The notes below the pieces were generated by a model that was given only the letters and a program-made list of their open reading frames with translations, ran no database searches and had not been told where the DNA came from. From contig NC_050104.1 in the NCBI RefSeq assembly GCF_902167145.1, forward strand, positions 93,445,849 to 93,509,848: a stretch of 64,000 nt of DNA. The letters are read 5' to 3'. This document shows positions 34,312 to 45,487 of this stretch, piece by piece. Position numbers and translations under genes: made by a program. The stretch's first letter is position 1. Each line of letters starts with the position of its first letter. The DNA comes from Zea mays (Eukaryota; Streptophyta; Magnoliopsida; Poales; Poaceae).

Positions 34312-37300
34312 AAGGTTGGTCAGCAAAGAGTTCAGGGTATTTGGCCTTCAGGTCGTCTTCTCGTTCCCAGGTTGCTTCTTCCTCAGAGTGGTGACCCCAT
34401 CTGACTTTGCACATTCTGATGGTATTCCTCCGGGTGACTCTGTCTGCAAACTCCAGAATCTGCGTTGGCTTCTCTATGTATGTCAGATCTTCCTGGACTT
34501 CCAAACCTTCCACTGGTAACTGTTCTTCTGGTACTCGCAGACACTTCTTCAATTGTGACACATGAAACACATTGTGCACTGCTGACAAACTCTCTGGTAG
34601 GTCGAGCTGGTAGGCCACTTCTCCACGCTTGGCTTGAATCTGATATGGTCCGACGTACCGGGGTGCTAGCTTGCCTTTGACTCCGAACCTTCTGACTCCC
34701 CTGATAGGTGACACCTTCAGATAGACGTAGTCTCCCACTTCAAAACTCAGTTCTCTTCTCCTTCGGTCCGCATAGCTTCGCTGCCTTGACTGGGCTGTCT
34801 TCAGGTTCTCCCGAACCATTCTGATATTCTCTTCGGCTTCAAGCAAGATGTCGGGGCCAAACACCTGTCTCTCTCCAGGCTGGTCCCAGTGCAGCGGTGT
34901 CCTACAACTCCGTCCATAGAGTGCCTGAAACGGTGACATCTTCAAGCTGGCCTGGTAACTATTGTTGTAGGAGAATTCTGCATAAGGTAACCTTTTGTCC
35001 CATCCTGACTTGTCTTGCAACGCACAGGCTCTCAACATATCTTCTAGGATCTGGTTAGTTCTTTCAGTCTGACCGTCTGTCTGCGGGTGATAAGCTGAGC
35101 TGAAGTTCAAATGGGTGCCCAAAGCTTCTTGTAGCTGCTGCAAAAAATGAGATGTGAACTGCGTTCCTCGATCTGACACTATCTTCTTCGGCACACCATG
35201 AAGGCAGACTATTCGTGACATGTATAACTCAGCTAACGTTGCTCCGGTGTATGTTGTCTTCACAGGTATGAAGTGGGCCACCTTTGTTAAGCGGTCCACA
35301 ACCACCCAGATGGAATCGTAGCCGGCCCGGGTACGAGGTAGGCCAACTATGAAATCCATCCCGATTTCATCCCACTTCCACTGAGGAATCCGCAAAGGCT
35401 GCAACAATCCGGCAGGCCTCTGATGCTCTGCTTTGGTTCTCTGACAGCTATCACAGATGGCGACATATTCTGCGATCTCCCTTTTCATACCATACCACCA
35501 AAACCTCCTTTTTAAATCCTGGTACATCTTCTCACTCCCTGGGTGTATGGAGTAGGCTGTCTCATGAGCTTCCTTGAGGATCAGTTCCCGAATAGGTTTG
35601 AGGTCGGGAACACACAATCGGTCCTTGAACCAGACTACTCTTTCTTCATCCTCTCGAAAGTCTTTGCCTTTTCCTTCTAGGATCAGCTGCCGGATCTTGT
35701 TGATGTTTTCATCATCCTTCTGCCCTTCTTTGATCTCCCGCTCTAGGGTGGGCTCCAATTCCACTGTCACTCCTTGCGTACTATTCAGGAAACCGAGGCT
35801 CAGTCTGTCAAACTCCTTGGCTAACTCATACGGCATTAGGTGCGAGGCCAACATATTGACTTGACTTTTCCTGCTCAAAGCATCTGCAACAACATTGGCT
35901 TTGCCCGGATGGTAATGTATCCCCAACTCATAGTCTTTGATCAGTTCCAACCATCTTCGCTGCCTCATGTTTAGTTCTGACTGGGTGAATATGTACTTCA
36001 GACTCTTATGATCTGTGTAGATGTCGCACTTCTGCCCATACAGGTAATGTCTCCAGGTCTTCAAAGCATGAACCACTGCTGCCAATTCCAGGTCATGTGT
36101 GGGATAATTCTTCTCATGGATCTTCAACTGTCGAGATGAGTATGCTACAACTCTTCCTTCTTGCATTAGCACACATCCCAATCCGGTGTACGAAGCGTCG
36201 CAATACACTGAAAATGGCTTGTGAACATCAGGCAGGACTAACACAGGAGCTGTAGTCAATCTATTCTTCAGTTCTTCAAATGCTTCCTGACACTTTTGGG
36301 TCCACTTAAACTCAACTTTCTTCGCTAGTAACGCTGTCATCGGTCTAGCAATCTTTGAAAAGCCTTCAATGAAACGCCTGTAATATCCAGCCATTCCGAT
36401 GAAGCTCTTGATCCCACGAACATCCTTCGGTGCTTTCCAGTTCAGGATATCTGCCACTTTCTTTGGATCTACTGCCAACCCATCTTGATTTATGATGTGA
36501 CCCAGAAATAAGACTTCATGAATCCAGAACTCGCATTTGCCCAGCTTGGCATACAACTGATGCTCTCGAAGCCTTTGCAATACCATCTTCAAATGCTCTA
36601 CATGATCTTCCTCACTTTGAGAGTATATGAGAATGTCATCGATGAACACTACCACAAACTTGTCCAGATAATCCATGAACACACTGTTCATCAGGTACAT
36701 AAAGAAGGCTGGCGCATTTGTCAAACCAAAGGACATAACTGTGAACTCATATAACCCATACTTGGTGATGAATGCTGTCTTCGGTATATCCGAGGGTCGG
36801 ATTCTGAGTTGATGATAACCAGATCTCAGATCTATCTTCGAGAATACGCTGGCACCTCTGAGCTGGTCGAACAAATCTTCTATCCTTGGCAGGGGGTACT
36901 TGTTCTTGACAGTGACTTCATTCAAGGCTCTGTAGTCTATGCACATCCTTTTGGTACCATCTTTCTTCTCTACAAACAACACTAGAGCGGCCCAAGGCGA
37001 GGTGCTTGGCCTGATGTAACCCTTCTCTAGCATCTCATCTATCTGCTTCTTGAGTTCCACCAATTCTGGTCCAGACACTCGATAGGCTCTCTTTGAAATG
37101 GGGGCGGTACCGGGGATAAGCTCTATGGCGAATTCAACCTTTCTCTCGGGTGGCATGCCCGTTAGCTCCTCGGGAAACACATCCGGAAAGTCTGACACGA
37201 CCTTGATAGCCTCGAGCGGGTTAGGCTCCTTACTATCAACTGAAATCTGATGACAGGCTCCCTCTTCTGACTTAGGCATCCTTAGCTCGGCCACTACCTC

Positions 37301-38161
37301 TTCTCCTGACGGGGACTTCAATGTTACGGTCCTCTTGTCACAACTAACATTTGCTTCATACTTCATTAACCAATTCATCCCTAGAATAACATCTATCCCA
37401 GGGGTGCCTATTACTATTAAGTCACTGGGGAATCCTATCCCCCTTATTTCCACCATTATGTTTGAACATATTTTATCTGTTTGCACCTTGCCACCAACCG
37501 AATTAATCCTCATGGGTGGCATCATTGCCTCTACTGAGATGCTATGCAATTCTACCCATGTTGCAGTGACAAAAGAATGAGTTGCACCAGTATCAAATAG
37601 CACTTTCGCGGGATGAGATTCGACTGAGAACATACCTACTGCCACGTCTGGTGCATCCTGGATCGCTTCGGCCTCCAAGTGGTTCACCTTTCCGCGGTTG
37701 TATGCTTGGTTACGATTGCCTGCTGCCGGCTGCAGTACACCTTGCCTTGTTGGAGCATTGGGGTTGGTCTGCTGCTGAGCCATCTTCTTTGGGCACTGCA
37801 TCGCCCAGTGGCCTTGTTCTCCACAGTGGAAACATCCTCTGCCTCCCCCTTGTGCTGGGGTTGCTTGGTTGCTCTGATTCGCTGCTGGGGCGGGAAGGCG
37901 AGGTGCCTGGTTGTTCTGCTTCTGATACTGATTACCTCCCTGCTGGCTGTGCTGACGATACTGCTGCTGCTGCTGCGGGTACTGTCTCTGAAACTGCTGC
38001 TGATGCGGACGCTGATTCTGATTCTGATATCCCTGTGGGTGACTAGGTCTGCCTTGCTGAGATGAACTGCCTGAGAAACGTGGACGGCTGATGCCTCCGG
38101 ACTGGGGTCCACTCATCTTGCGCTTCCGATCTTCCATATCCTTACGCTTCTTCTCAGTCAT
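34310..38161 (-). CDS. pol: Chromovirus D Pol polyprotein with nucleocapsid knuckle (1283 aa)
   Basis: One open frame. Residues 1-105 are Gln-rich gag tail. A CCHC knuckle lies at 110-123 ([14 protein letters not shown]). The aspartic protease motif DTGA starts at 189. RT covers about 395-575, with FIDD at 505-508. RNase H ([10 protein letters not shown] ... [13 protein letters not shown]) is near 655-770. The integrase H2C2 domain starts near 880 and the core near 950-1110 ([23 protein letters not shown]). A chromodomain is near 1215-1275 ([20 protein letters not shown]). It makes the enzymes for reverse transcription and integration; the chromodomain is thought to steer integration to chromatin. 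Its ATG overlaps the gag stop (ATGA, 38161-38158), so normal gag-pol fusion is lost in this copy. All active-site motifs look intact. Confidence 0.93.
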   Translation of the reverse strand: MTEKKRKDMEDRKRKMSGPQSGGISRPRFSGSSSQQGRPSHPQGYQNQNQRPHQQQFQRQYPQQQQQYRQHSQQGGNQYQKQNNQAPRLPAPAANQSNQATPAQGGGRGCFHCGEQGHWAMQCPKKMAQQQTNPNAPTRQGVLQPAAGNRNQAYNRGKVNHLEAEAIQDAPDVAVGMFSVESHPAKVLFDTGATHSFVTATWVELHSISVEAMMPPMRINSVGGKVQTDKICSNIMVEIRGIGFPSDLIVIGTPGIDVILGMNWLMKYEANVSCDKRTVTLKSPSGEEVVAELRMPKSEEGACHQISVDSKEPNPLEAIKVVSDFPDVFPEELTGMPPERKVEFAIELIPGTAPISKRAYRVSGPELVELKKQIDEMLEKGYIRPSTSPWAALVLFVEKKDGTKRMCIDYRALNEVTVKNKYPLPRIEDLFDQLRGASVFSKIDLRSGYHQLRIRPSDIPKTAFITKYGLYEFTVMSFGLTNAPAFFMYLMNSVFMDYLDKFVVVFIDDILIYSQSEEDHVEHLKMVLQRLREHQLYAKLGKCEFWIHEVLFLGHIINQDGLAVDPKKVADILNWKAPKDVRGIKSFIGMAGYYRRFIEGFSKIARPMTALLAKKVEFKWTQKCQEAFEELKNRLTTAPVLVLPDVHKPFSVYCDASYTGLGCVLMQEGRVVAYSSRQLKIHEKNYPTHDLELAAVVHALKTWRHYLYGQKCDIYTDHKSLKYIFTQSELNMRQRRWLELIKDYELGIHYHPGKANVVADALSRKSQVNMLASHLMPYELAKEFDRLSLGFLNSTQGVTVELEPTLEREIKEGQKDDENINKIRQLILEGKGKDFREDEERVVWFKDRLCVPDLKPIRELILKEAHETAYSIHPGSEKMYQDLKRRFWWYGMKREIAEYVAICDSCQRTKAEHQRPAGLLQPLRIPQWKWDEIGMDFIVGLPRTRAGYDSIWVVVDRLTKVAHFIPVKTTYTGATLAELYMSRIVCLHGVPKKIVSDRGTQFTSHFLQQLQEALGTHLNFSSAYHPQTDGQTERTNQILEDMLRACALQDKSGWDKRLPYAEFSYNNSYQASLKMSPFQALYGRSCRTPLHWDQPGERQVFGPDILLEAEENIRMVRENLKTAQSRQRSYADRRRRELSFEVGDYVYLKVSPIRGVRRFGVKGKLAPRYVGPYQIQAKRGEVAYQLDLPESLSAVHNVFHVSQLKKCLRVPEEQLPVEGLEVQEDLTYIEKPTQILEFADRVTRRNTIRMCKVRWGHHSEEEATWEREDDLKAKYPELFADQP

Positions 38162-38883
38162 ACTGCCCTGTCGATCAGGTGCTGGAAGGTGGGGAAGGTG
38201 TGATTCATCAGCTGGTAATGCAGGGGATCCACCAAACCTCTCATGAACCTGTACTGCCTCTTGGCATCAGTGTTGACATCCTCGGGTGCGTAACGAGACA
38301 GCTGCAGAAACTTGTCTCTGTACTCACTAACAGACAGGGGTCCCTGCTTCAGGGCCAGAAACTCCTCCTTCTTTACGATCATCAGTCCCTCTGGCACATG
38401 GTACCGACGGAAACTCTCGCTGAATTCCTCCCAAGTGATGGCTTTGGGGTCAGCATGTGTGGCGAGGTAGGACTCCCACCAGGACTGGGCTGCTCCCCTC
38501 AGCTGGCGGGGACCATACAGAACCTTCTCCCTGTCGTCGCATTGGGCGGTGCGCAGTTCCCTCTCCACTGCGCGCAACCAGTCTTCTGCATCCATGGGGT
38601 CAGCAGAATGGGCGAAGGTAGGAGGATGCCCTCTCATGAACTCACCACGCTTATCTCGTGGCATCTGGGGCATCTGCACTTGCAATTGGGGTTGGGGTTG
38701 CTGTTGAGCCTGCTGCATGGCTGCCAGAGTCTGCCCAATGGCCTGCACTGCCTGGGTCTGCATCAAGAACATCTGCTCCACTGACATCGGGAGTGGTGGG
38801 GGAGGCTGCCTCTGATTTTCCTCCTGCTGGTCATGCTGCTCCAGCTGAGCACGCCTGTTGCATCGGCGCCTGTTGTCAGACAT
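38158..38883 (-). CDS. gag: Chromovirus D Gag, capsid part (241 aa from the preferred ATG)
   Basis: I prefer the ATG at 38883 ([16 protein letters not shown]). A start at 38919 would add 12 residues that do not look gag-like. A Gln/Pro-rich segment (about 15-75) precedes a retrotransposon gag (capsid) domain at about 95-230, with [60 protein letters not shown] and QYRFMRGL. It ends LIDRAV at TGA 38160-38158. The pol frame starts on the overlapping ATG and begins with the basic and zinc-knuckle part that normally continues Gag. A single-base loss that split one gag-pol frame is likely. Confidence 0.88.
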   Translation of the reverse strand: MSDNRRRCNRRAQLEQHDQQEENQRQPPPPLPMSVEQMFLMQTQAVQAIGQTLAAMQQAQQQPQPQLQVQMPQMPRDKRGEFMRGHPPTFAHSADPMDAEDWLRAVERELRTAQCDDREKVLYGPRQLRGAAQSWWESYLATHADPKAITWEEFSESFRRYHVPEGLMIVKKEEFLALKQGPLSVSEYRDKFLQLSRYAPEDVNTDAKRQYRFMRGLVDPLHYQLMNHTFPTFQHLIDRAV

Positions 38884-39287
38884 CTGTGGAAGACATTCAC
38901 ACATCAGCATTGATCTCACAATCTTTCAGCATAAGAAAAGAGAATACAGAATTCTTCATGACACTGAGTGAACAAAAGAGCTTCACTGATCCTTATTATG
39001 ATTCAACACAGCTTCTCAGATAAGAAAGGAAAGTAAGAGTAAATGGCTTCCCAACTAAACAACTGACTTCATTAATATAACTAGCTAGGCCAAACTGCAG
39101 GGGAAACCCACAGGTTGGCAACAGTCATTACAAAGATTCAAATCCAGCACAAGTTCACCATAACAAGCAATAAAGCAACTGATAAGCAAACTAAACTAAA
39201 TGGAAGCAACTGATAAGCAAACTAAACTGACTACCTAAGACTGAGACATCTGACTTAAGGATTATTACAAACTCCGACGCTAACGGT
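38884..39287 (-). other. Spacer between the extra ORF and gag of element D
   Basis: About 400 bp, AT-richer than the ORFs on both sides, with a 33-bp near-direct repeat around 39175-39225 (CAACTGATAAGCAAACTAAA twice). No gene is seen. It may serve as leader for gag. Confidence 0.5.
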
Positions 39288-40307
39288 CTAAGGATCCAGA
39301 TCTATCCTGGTCTTACAGACAGGAGAACCATAAGTGTGGTGACCACGTGGCGGTGAGCGGTATGGGTGCTGAGTCCCAACAGGAGCGGGGGAACCACCCT
39401 CCTGGTGATGGCGCTCTGCCAACTCAGCACGCAACTCCGCAATCTCCGTTCGAGCCCTGCTTAGCTCGTCCAGAGAGTGATCCAGCTCCGTGTTAAGCAC
39501 TGCGACTAGGTTGACTGTGCTGCTCAACCTAGGGTTAGCCTCACTAACAGGTGAAACAACCACACTCTCTGTGCTGCCAGTAGGGCGGCGGGGGTAGTAC
39601 CGAAGGTTAAGACCGTCGGCCACGCCACCGAACAAAGAACAGTACTGAGAGAGTGCACGTCGTGCTGCATCCTGCATAGCCGCCTCTGCAGTGTCCCTCT
39701 CGGAGATGGAATAGTGCTCCGAAACGGCCTCCGCACCCCGGAGGTCATCCTCCGGACGGCGAACTAGGCAGGTAGCCTCCCAGCGGTCCGGGTACCTCCC
39801 GCGACTGTGCTGGTAGACTACGCAACGATACTCGATCGACCAGGTGTGCCGGTCGAAAGCCTGGCGCAGCAAGGTGTCGAGTGCGTCGTGGAAGTGACAA
39901 CCGCGAGCGGCGTCACGGGTGATGGGTCGGGCGACCCATCCTTCCGCCTCCTGCGGCTCAGAGGACTCCGTACTGTGGTCTGAGTCATCATCGTCGGGAT
40001 CTCCTCCAGTGGCTCCTCCAGTAGCTCCTCCAACAGCCGGGACGTCCCGCGGTGGAACAAGGGGCGCCTCCAGCTGGGCAACAGAGGAACGGGGCCTCAC
40101 GGTCTCCACCTCCTGCTGGGGTGAGGAGGAAGAGCCCTGCTGCTCTCCGTGCTGGCGCCGGCGTTCCTGCTCCTCACGCAGGCGGTGGTGCAGCCTCTCC
40201 AGGTGACTCGACTGACCGGACACGGTGCGGTGCAGAGGACGCTCCGCCAGTCGAGATGGCAGGAAAGGAATCACCGACTTACGTGCAGTGTGCCTAAGAC
40301 GAGCCAT
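39288..40307 (-). CDS. Extra ORF upstream of gag in chromovirus D (339 aa), unknown function
   Basis: The ATG at 40307 begins MARLRHTARKSVIPF, 238 bases after the PBS. It is thus the first long frame on the genomic RNA. The N-terminus is Arg-rich (1-55), followed by a low-complexity Gly/Asp/Ser acidic part (90-122). A compact region at about 139-226 begins with a helix (HDALDTLLRQAF), continues with strand-like IEYRCVVYQHS and RWEATCLVRR, and ends in an Ala-rich helix (RDTAEAAMQDAARRALSQY). That order is reminiscent of a double-stranded-RNA-binding fold. A heptad-like helix follows at 270-295 (LDELSRARTEIAELRAELAERH). It has no gag, protease or enzyme motif. It is uninterrupted in a young element, which argues that it is translated. 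The RNA-binding idea is inference only. Confidence 0.7.
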   Translation of the reverse strand: MARLRHTARKSVIPFLPSRLAERPLHRTVSGQSSHLERLHHRLREEQERRRQHGEQQGSSSSPQQEVETVRPRSSVAQLEAPLVPPRDVPAVGGATGGATGGDPDDDDSDHSTESSEPQEAEGWVARPITRDAARGCHFHDALDTLLRQAFDRHTWSIEYRCVVYQHSRGRYPDRWEATCLVRRPEDDLRGAEAVSEHYSISERDTAEAAMQDAARRALSQYCSLFGGVADGLNLRYYPRRPTGSTESVVVSPVSEANPRLSSTVNLVAVLNTELDHSLDELSRARTEIAELRAELAERHHQEGGSPAPVGTQHPYRSPPRGHHTYGSPVCKTRIDLDP

Positions 40308-40544
40308 CTACAAAAGACACCGTAAGCACAAGAGTAAGAGCAGAACTAATATGACAAGTGAATAAACCAAAGACAGAATAAGATAAAAATTTTAACAAGG
40401 TATAGTATAGATAGATAGTAAAATATAGGGTTGGTCGAGGTGACCGACTTTTTGAAGTAACATCAGATGTCAAGGTGAGGGGGAAGGTCAATAGTCCTTA
40501 GTACGACCAGTGCTACTCTAGGTCAGCGGTCCTACAGTCAGCAT

Positions 40545-40557
40545 GGCTCTGATACCA
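40545..40557 (-). other. PBS of element D
   Basis: On the minus strand TGGTATCAGAGCC follows the 5' LTR after four bases (TAAG). It is complementary to initiator Met-tRNA. Confidence 0.85.
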
Positions 40558-40561
40558 CTTA

Positions 40562-43500
40562 TGTCACACCCGGTTTTAGAAGGCAAACCGAATGCGAACT
40601 ATGTACGTGCCAGGATCAGAACTCACGTACACAGCGATTACATAAATGAACATCATCACACAATGCTCGAATAATAACTTAAAAGAGTACTTATTACATC
40701 ATAGAGTCATAGACATCCACATAGTCATTGTCTTAACAAGTAAATCAAAGTGCTAAACGAAACGCAGTAAAGATAAAGCCTCCACAGGCAGCTGACTGGG
40801 GGTTGCCGCCAACCCACACCTAGAATTCATCGTAGTCTTGGAACTCCTGGAAGTCTCCTTCCACGGCTTCGCCTTCTCCTGAGCAGTGGTTACAATGCGG
40901 GCAACCTGGTGTTTTGTGGTAAAGCAAGGATGAGTACACATCAACGTACTCAGCAAATGTCCCGTTTGGCTGAGGTGGACTAGTTTTATGTGGGGTTAGG
41001 CTCCAGCAGTTGCTTTTAGTTGGTCAAGTATTTATCATTAGTAGAAGCCAGATTTTAGCATTTAACAACCCGTAAACCATTTCCTCATCGAGGAACAACA
41101 TCATCTTAGTCAAACCAAAACCATAACATAACCATTGTATCTCGAACCATCTGTATCTCTAATCAAAGAGGATCCCAAGGCTGCTCTTAACCGTGAGCAC
41201 GGCTGATATACCAGTTTCACTACCCTCTGCAGAGGTTGCACACTTTACCCATGAGTCATGATTCCCTTTCTACCTGGGGAGAGCTAGTCCCCATTGACCA
41301 CTACCTAGGTGGTCCGGCAGGGCTTCACTACGTAGCTTTTACAAAGATTCCCTAGAGATCGTAGCTTCCCGTTAGGTTTCTCCAGTTTGATAAACACAGT
41401 ACCCCTCCCCGCAGGAGAGTGACTAACAAAGAGCAAAACAAAAGAACCTCGGCACTCAGCCTCGGCAGAGCAAGCACTGTGCCTGGACCCCATTGACGGC
41501 ACGACGGCTAAGCAACTACACCTCTAGTTCATCTAATTAATCAGCTAAGGGCATCCCATTTCACCCTCCTGGTTGCACTGTTATCCCGGGTGGTCTCTCA
41601 ACGAACCAGTCCTTACGGAGAGGTACTCAGGAAACAGCCTGAGCCCCCTAGAGTATCACAAGATCATCATCATCATCAGGATAACAGTATCATAAATAGT
41701 CACATCATGTTCATTGATTATGTTAAAGCAATAGCAAAGTGCTAACCATAACAACCCAATAGGTCATCAAGGACAAAGTGAAGTGTAAAGCTAGTCAATC
41801 CTTAGGTTTCAAGTAAGTAATGCGGGGTAGTAAGTTATAAATGAATAGGACATAATGGGACAGAGGACACTTGCCTTCACCAAACTGCTGATCAGGGACT
41901 TCCTCTGCAACTGCCTCGGGAAACACAGACTGCTCGTTGTCTACGCAAAGCAATCATTCACACTATGCACTTGGGAAAATAACAAACAGAAAACAATATA
42001 CCAAACATATGCAGCAGAGAGGGGTCACAAGTTCATAACAAAAAAAGGATAGGCACTCTAGTGTTCCCTAGGTCTGGGGTAGAGGACTACACAAAGTGAT
42101 TTACTATCTACTAATCAGATCTAAGTCAGGGGTGGGATTAAATAATTATCTGGTTTAAGTTCCTAAACTTAAGTGTTTAAGTCCATAAACTTAAGTAATC
42201 CAACTATTACTAAAGTCTACTCATTTCCAATTATCTTAAATAAGGTTTCAATAGTCTTAATCCTATCCTAGTGGTTAGCTATTAATTAATACATGGAAAC
42301 AGCAGGGAAACATTGCATAAACAGATGGATAACAATATTATGAACATTTTGCAATTTGAAGCACCTAATTTGGAGTTCATATGACAAAGTTATGAATTTT
42401 ACAAGTTTAGGGGTTAAAATTATACCCTAAGGACTTATTTTTAATTAAATAAAAGGGCCAGGGACTTAACTGCGAGAAACCAGGGACGGCGGGCGCAATT
42501 TCCAGAAAACAGGGGGGCTCTTTAAGAAAATGCGCGGGTGAAGGGGTATCGGGCGCCTACAGCCGTTGGATCTCAGATCGGCGGCTAGGATTAGATCCTG
42601 CGGGCGGGCGCGCGGGCGCGCGGCGGCGGGAGCGGCTGACAGGCGGGGCCGGGCGGACAGCGCGGGCGCGGGCGAGCTGACAAGCGGGACCGGGCGGGCA
42701 AAGCGCGCGGGCGGACTGACGGGCGGGGCCGGGCGGACAGCGCGGGCGCGCGGGCGAGCTGACAAGTGGGGCCTAGCGGGCAGAGAGACGGGGTGAGGGG
42801 GCAGTGGGCCTGGGCCGCTGGATCTCTGGCGGACGGCCAGGATTAGGTCCGGGCGAGTTGAATCAAGGCCGCCCGATCTGGGTTGAACGGCGGAGATCGG
42901 ATGGGCGGCCTGGGTCTTCCCTACGGCTAGCTGGGCGGCGGCGCTCGTCCCCGCGGCGGAGGGCTCGCCGGAGACGAGGGGCGCGGGCGATTGGCGGGGC
43001 TCTGGGGCAATCCGAGTGGTCGGGGAGGTCGGGGAGGGCGCGGGGAGTTCTCCGGTAGGGTCTGGGTCGGGGCAGAGGCACCGGAGGGGGGCGATTCACG
43101 GCGGGGCGGCTCGGCGGCGGGGCTACTCTACTCTGGCGAGCAATCAAACGCAACAGAGAGCAAAACAAAGGGCGATAGGGGCGGGAGAGGTCCGTTACCT
43201 CAAGGCGGGCTCCGGGGACTCCTCGGCGGCGACGGAGACGCGACGGGGACCCGGGTCGACGGTGGCGGCTGCACGGCGGACGACGGGTGAGCGCGGGCAG
43301 AGAGAAATAGGGAGGGGGAGAGGGAATTGGGGCGCGTTCCGAGTTGCGGGCGTCGGGGCGGAGCTCACCGGGGCTAAGGGCGCGGCGGAGCTCAAACGGC
43401 GACGAAGAACCGAGCTCGGGACGGCGGGGTTATGGCGGCGGTGCTCTGCGTGCGCGCAGCGAGGGGGGAGAGAGGGTCTACTGGGCGCAAATGGGGGAGA

Positions 43501-44248
43501 GGGTGAGGGCAAGTGGGCTCAGGGCACAAGTGGCCAAGGGCGAGGTGGGGCGAGTTCCACGCGCGACGTGGGCGCGGGGGAGGTGGGCGCGAGCAGCTCG
43601 GCGGCGGTTACGCGGGGACGACGGGGCTGATAGCCCGGGCCCGCGACGCAGAGAGAGAGGAGAAAGCGGTTGCGGGCGCGAGAGAAGCGGGGCTGACGGG
43701 TTGGGCCCACGGGCAGAGAGAGAGCGAGGGAGCGGGCGCGCGCGGGGAAGGCGGGCGCCGACGGGTGGGGCCGGACGAGCAGTGAGAGAGAGAGGCGGGT
43801 GCGCGGAAGGCGGGCGCGCCGACAGGCCGGGCCCGCTGCGCAGAGAGAGAAGGGGGGGGAGAGAGGCGCACGCGGGGTGGGCCGACTGGGCCGAAAGGCC
43901 GAGGAGGGCGGGTAAGTGGGCTGCTTTGCCTTTTTCTTTTATTCTGAATTGTTTTTCCCTTTTCTTTTATTTATTCTATTTGATTCAAATTCAAATAAGC
44001 CCCAAATCCAAATTAGACTTTTTGAGAATTATGCACCAAACAAAAGTGAAATCTAGGGTTCAACATGATGCAACAATTCATACTCCACTAGGGTTTAACA
44101 TAATAAACTATGGTTACAAGTAAAATAAGCACTTAGCTCCTATAGAAATGAGAGAGAAAAGAATTAGGAAGGATGAGAAAAGGAAGTAACACCTGAATTT
44201 GTGAATATGAGCAAAGAAATTTTATACCCCCAAATTCAGGGTGTTACA
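40562..44248 (-). repeat. 5' LTR of chromovirus D (3687 bp)
   Basis: Near-identical to 30587-34274 at an offset of +9975. Observed differences include 41274 C/T, 41367 G/T, 42701 G/A, 43081 T/C and a 2-bp shorter GA run near 43655. It contains the second copy of the triple inverted-repeat module (41191-41235). The GC-rich ORFs (for example 43344-44123) are not supported as genes. Confidence 0.93.
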
Positions 44249-45487
44249 AGAAGCATAAGTAGTATTGTTTCGAGTACATACCTTCTTCTCCTTTGCCATG
44301 AGGCATGTGTGATGCTCGTTTGGGAAGAGGAATGATTTGTTGAAGGCGGTGGCGGCGAGTCCTTCGTTGTCGGAGTCGGACGAGGAGCAATCCGAATCCC
44401 ACTCCTTTCCAAGATGTCCCTCGCCCTTTGCCTTCTTATAGTTCTTCTTCTTTTCCCACTTTCCACTCTTCTTTTCCTGGTCACTATCATTATCGGGGCA
44501 ATTAGCGATAAAATGACCAATCTTACCACATTTGAAGCAGGAGCGCTTTCCCTTCGTCTTGTTCTTGTTGGGGTGCTCCTTGCGACCCTTTAGCGCTGTC
44601 TTGAACCGCTTGATAATGAGGGCCATTTCTTCCTCATTAAGCCCGACCGCCTCAACTTGCGCCACCTTGCTAGGTAGCGCCTCCTTGCCCCTTGTTGCTT
44701 TGAGAGCAACAGTTTGAGGCTCGTGGATTGGGCCATTCAACGCATCATCCACGTATCTCGCCTCCTTGATCATCACCCGTCCGCTTACAAATTTCCCAAG
44801 AATTTCTTCGGGCGACATCTTGGTGTACCTAGGATTCTCACGAATATTGTTTACAAGATGTGGATCAAGGACAGTAAAGGACCTTAGCATTAGGCGAACG
44901 ACGTCGTGGTCCGTCCATCGCGTGCTTCCATAGCTCCTTATCTTATTGACGAGGGTCTTGAGCCTGTTGTACGTTTGGGTTGGCTCCTCCCCCCTGATCA
45001 TCGCGAATCTCCCGAGTTCGCCCTCCACCAACTCCATCTTGGTGAGCATGGTAACGTCGTTCCCCTCATGTGAGGTCTTGAGGGTGTCCCAAATCTGCTT
45101 GGCGTTATCCAAGCCGCTCACCTTATGGTATTCATCCCTGCACAATGATGCTAGAAGAACAGTAGTAGCTTGTGCATTTTTGTGAATTTGCTCATTAATA
45201 AACATAGGACTATCATTACTATCAAATTGCATTCCACTCTCGACTATCTCCCATATGCTTGGATGGAGAGAGAACAAGTGACTACGCATTTTGTGACTCC
45301 AAAATCCGTAGTCCTCTCCATCAAAATGAGGAGGTTTACCAAGTGGAATGGAGAGTAAATGAGCATTGGTACTTTGAGGAATACGAGAGTAATGAAAAGA
45401 GAAGTTAGAATTAACCGTCTTCTTTTTCTCGTAGTCGTTGTCGTCATCCTTTTGGGAGGAGGAAGATTCGTCGCTGTCGTAGTAGAC
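44249..45487 (-). pseudogene. gag: Sirevirus A gag, middle part (capsid domain and zinc knuckle)
   Basis: Lies between insertions D and B. It reads [20 protein letters not shown], then the copia gag domain ([18 protein letters not shown] ... [23 protein letters not shown] ... [20 protein letters not shown]). A CCHC knuckle ([15 protein letters not shown]) lies near 44540-44495, then [14 protein letters not shown]. The frame is open throughout this piece. Its ends are the TSD copies AGAAG (44249-44253) and TAGAC (45483-45487). It joins 54459-54613 upstream and 29574-30586 downstream. Confidence 0.88.

Larger units (their letters stand above)
30587..44248 (-). mobile_element. Element D: full-length, recent Ty3/gypsy chromovirus (13.66 kb), TSD AGAAG
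   Basis: LTRs of 3688 bp (30587-34274) and 3687 bp (40562-44248) are near-identical. AGAAG flanks both ends (30582-30586 and 44249-44253). On the minus strand: 5' LTR, PBS, an extra ORF (40307-39288), gag (38883-38158), pol with chromodomain (38161-34310), stem-loop, PPT, 3' LTR. By eye I find about 15 substitutions between the LTRs, 13 of them transitions, plus two small indels, i.e. roughly 0.4% divergence. It is inserted in the gag of A. Confidence 0.95.
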
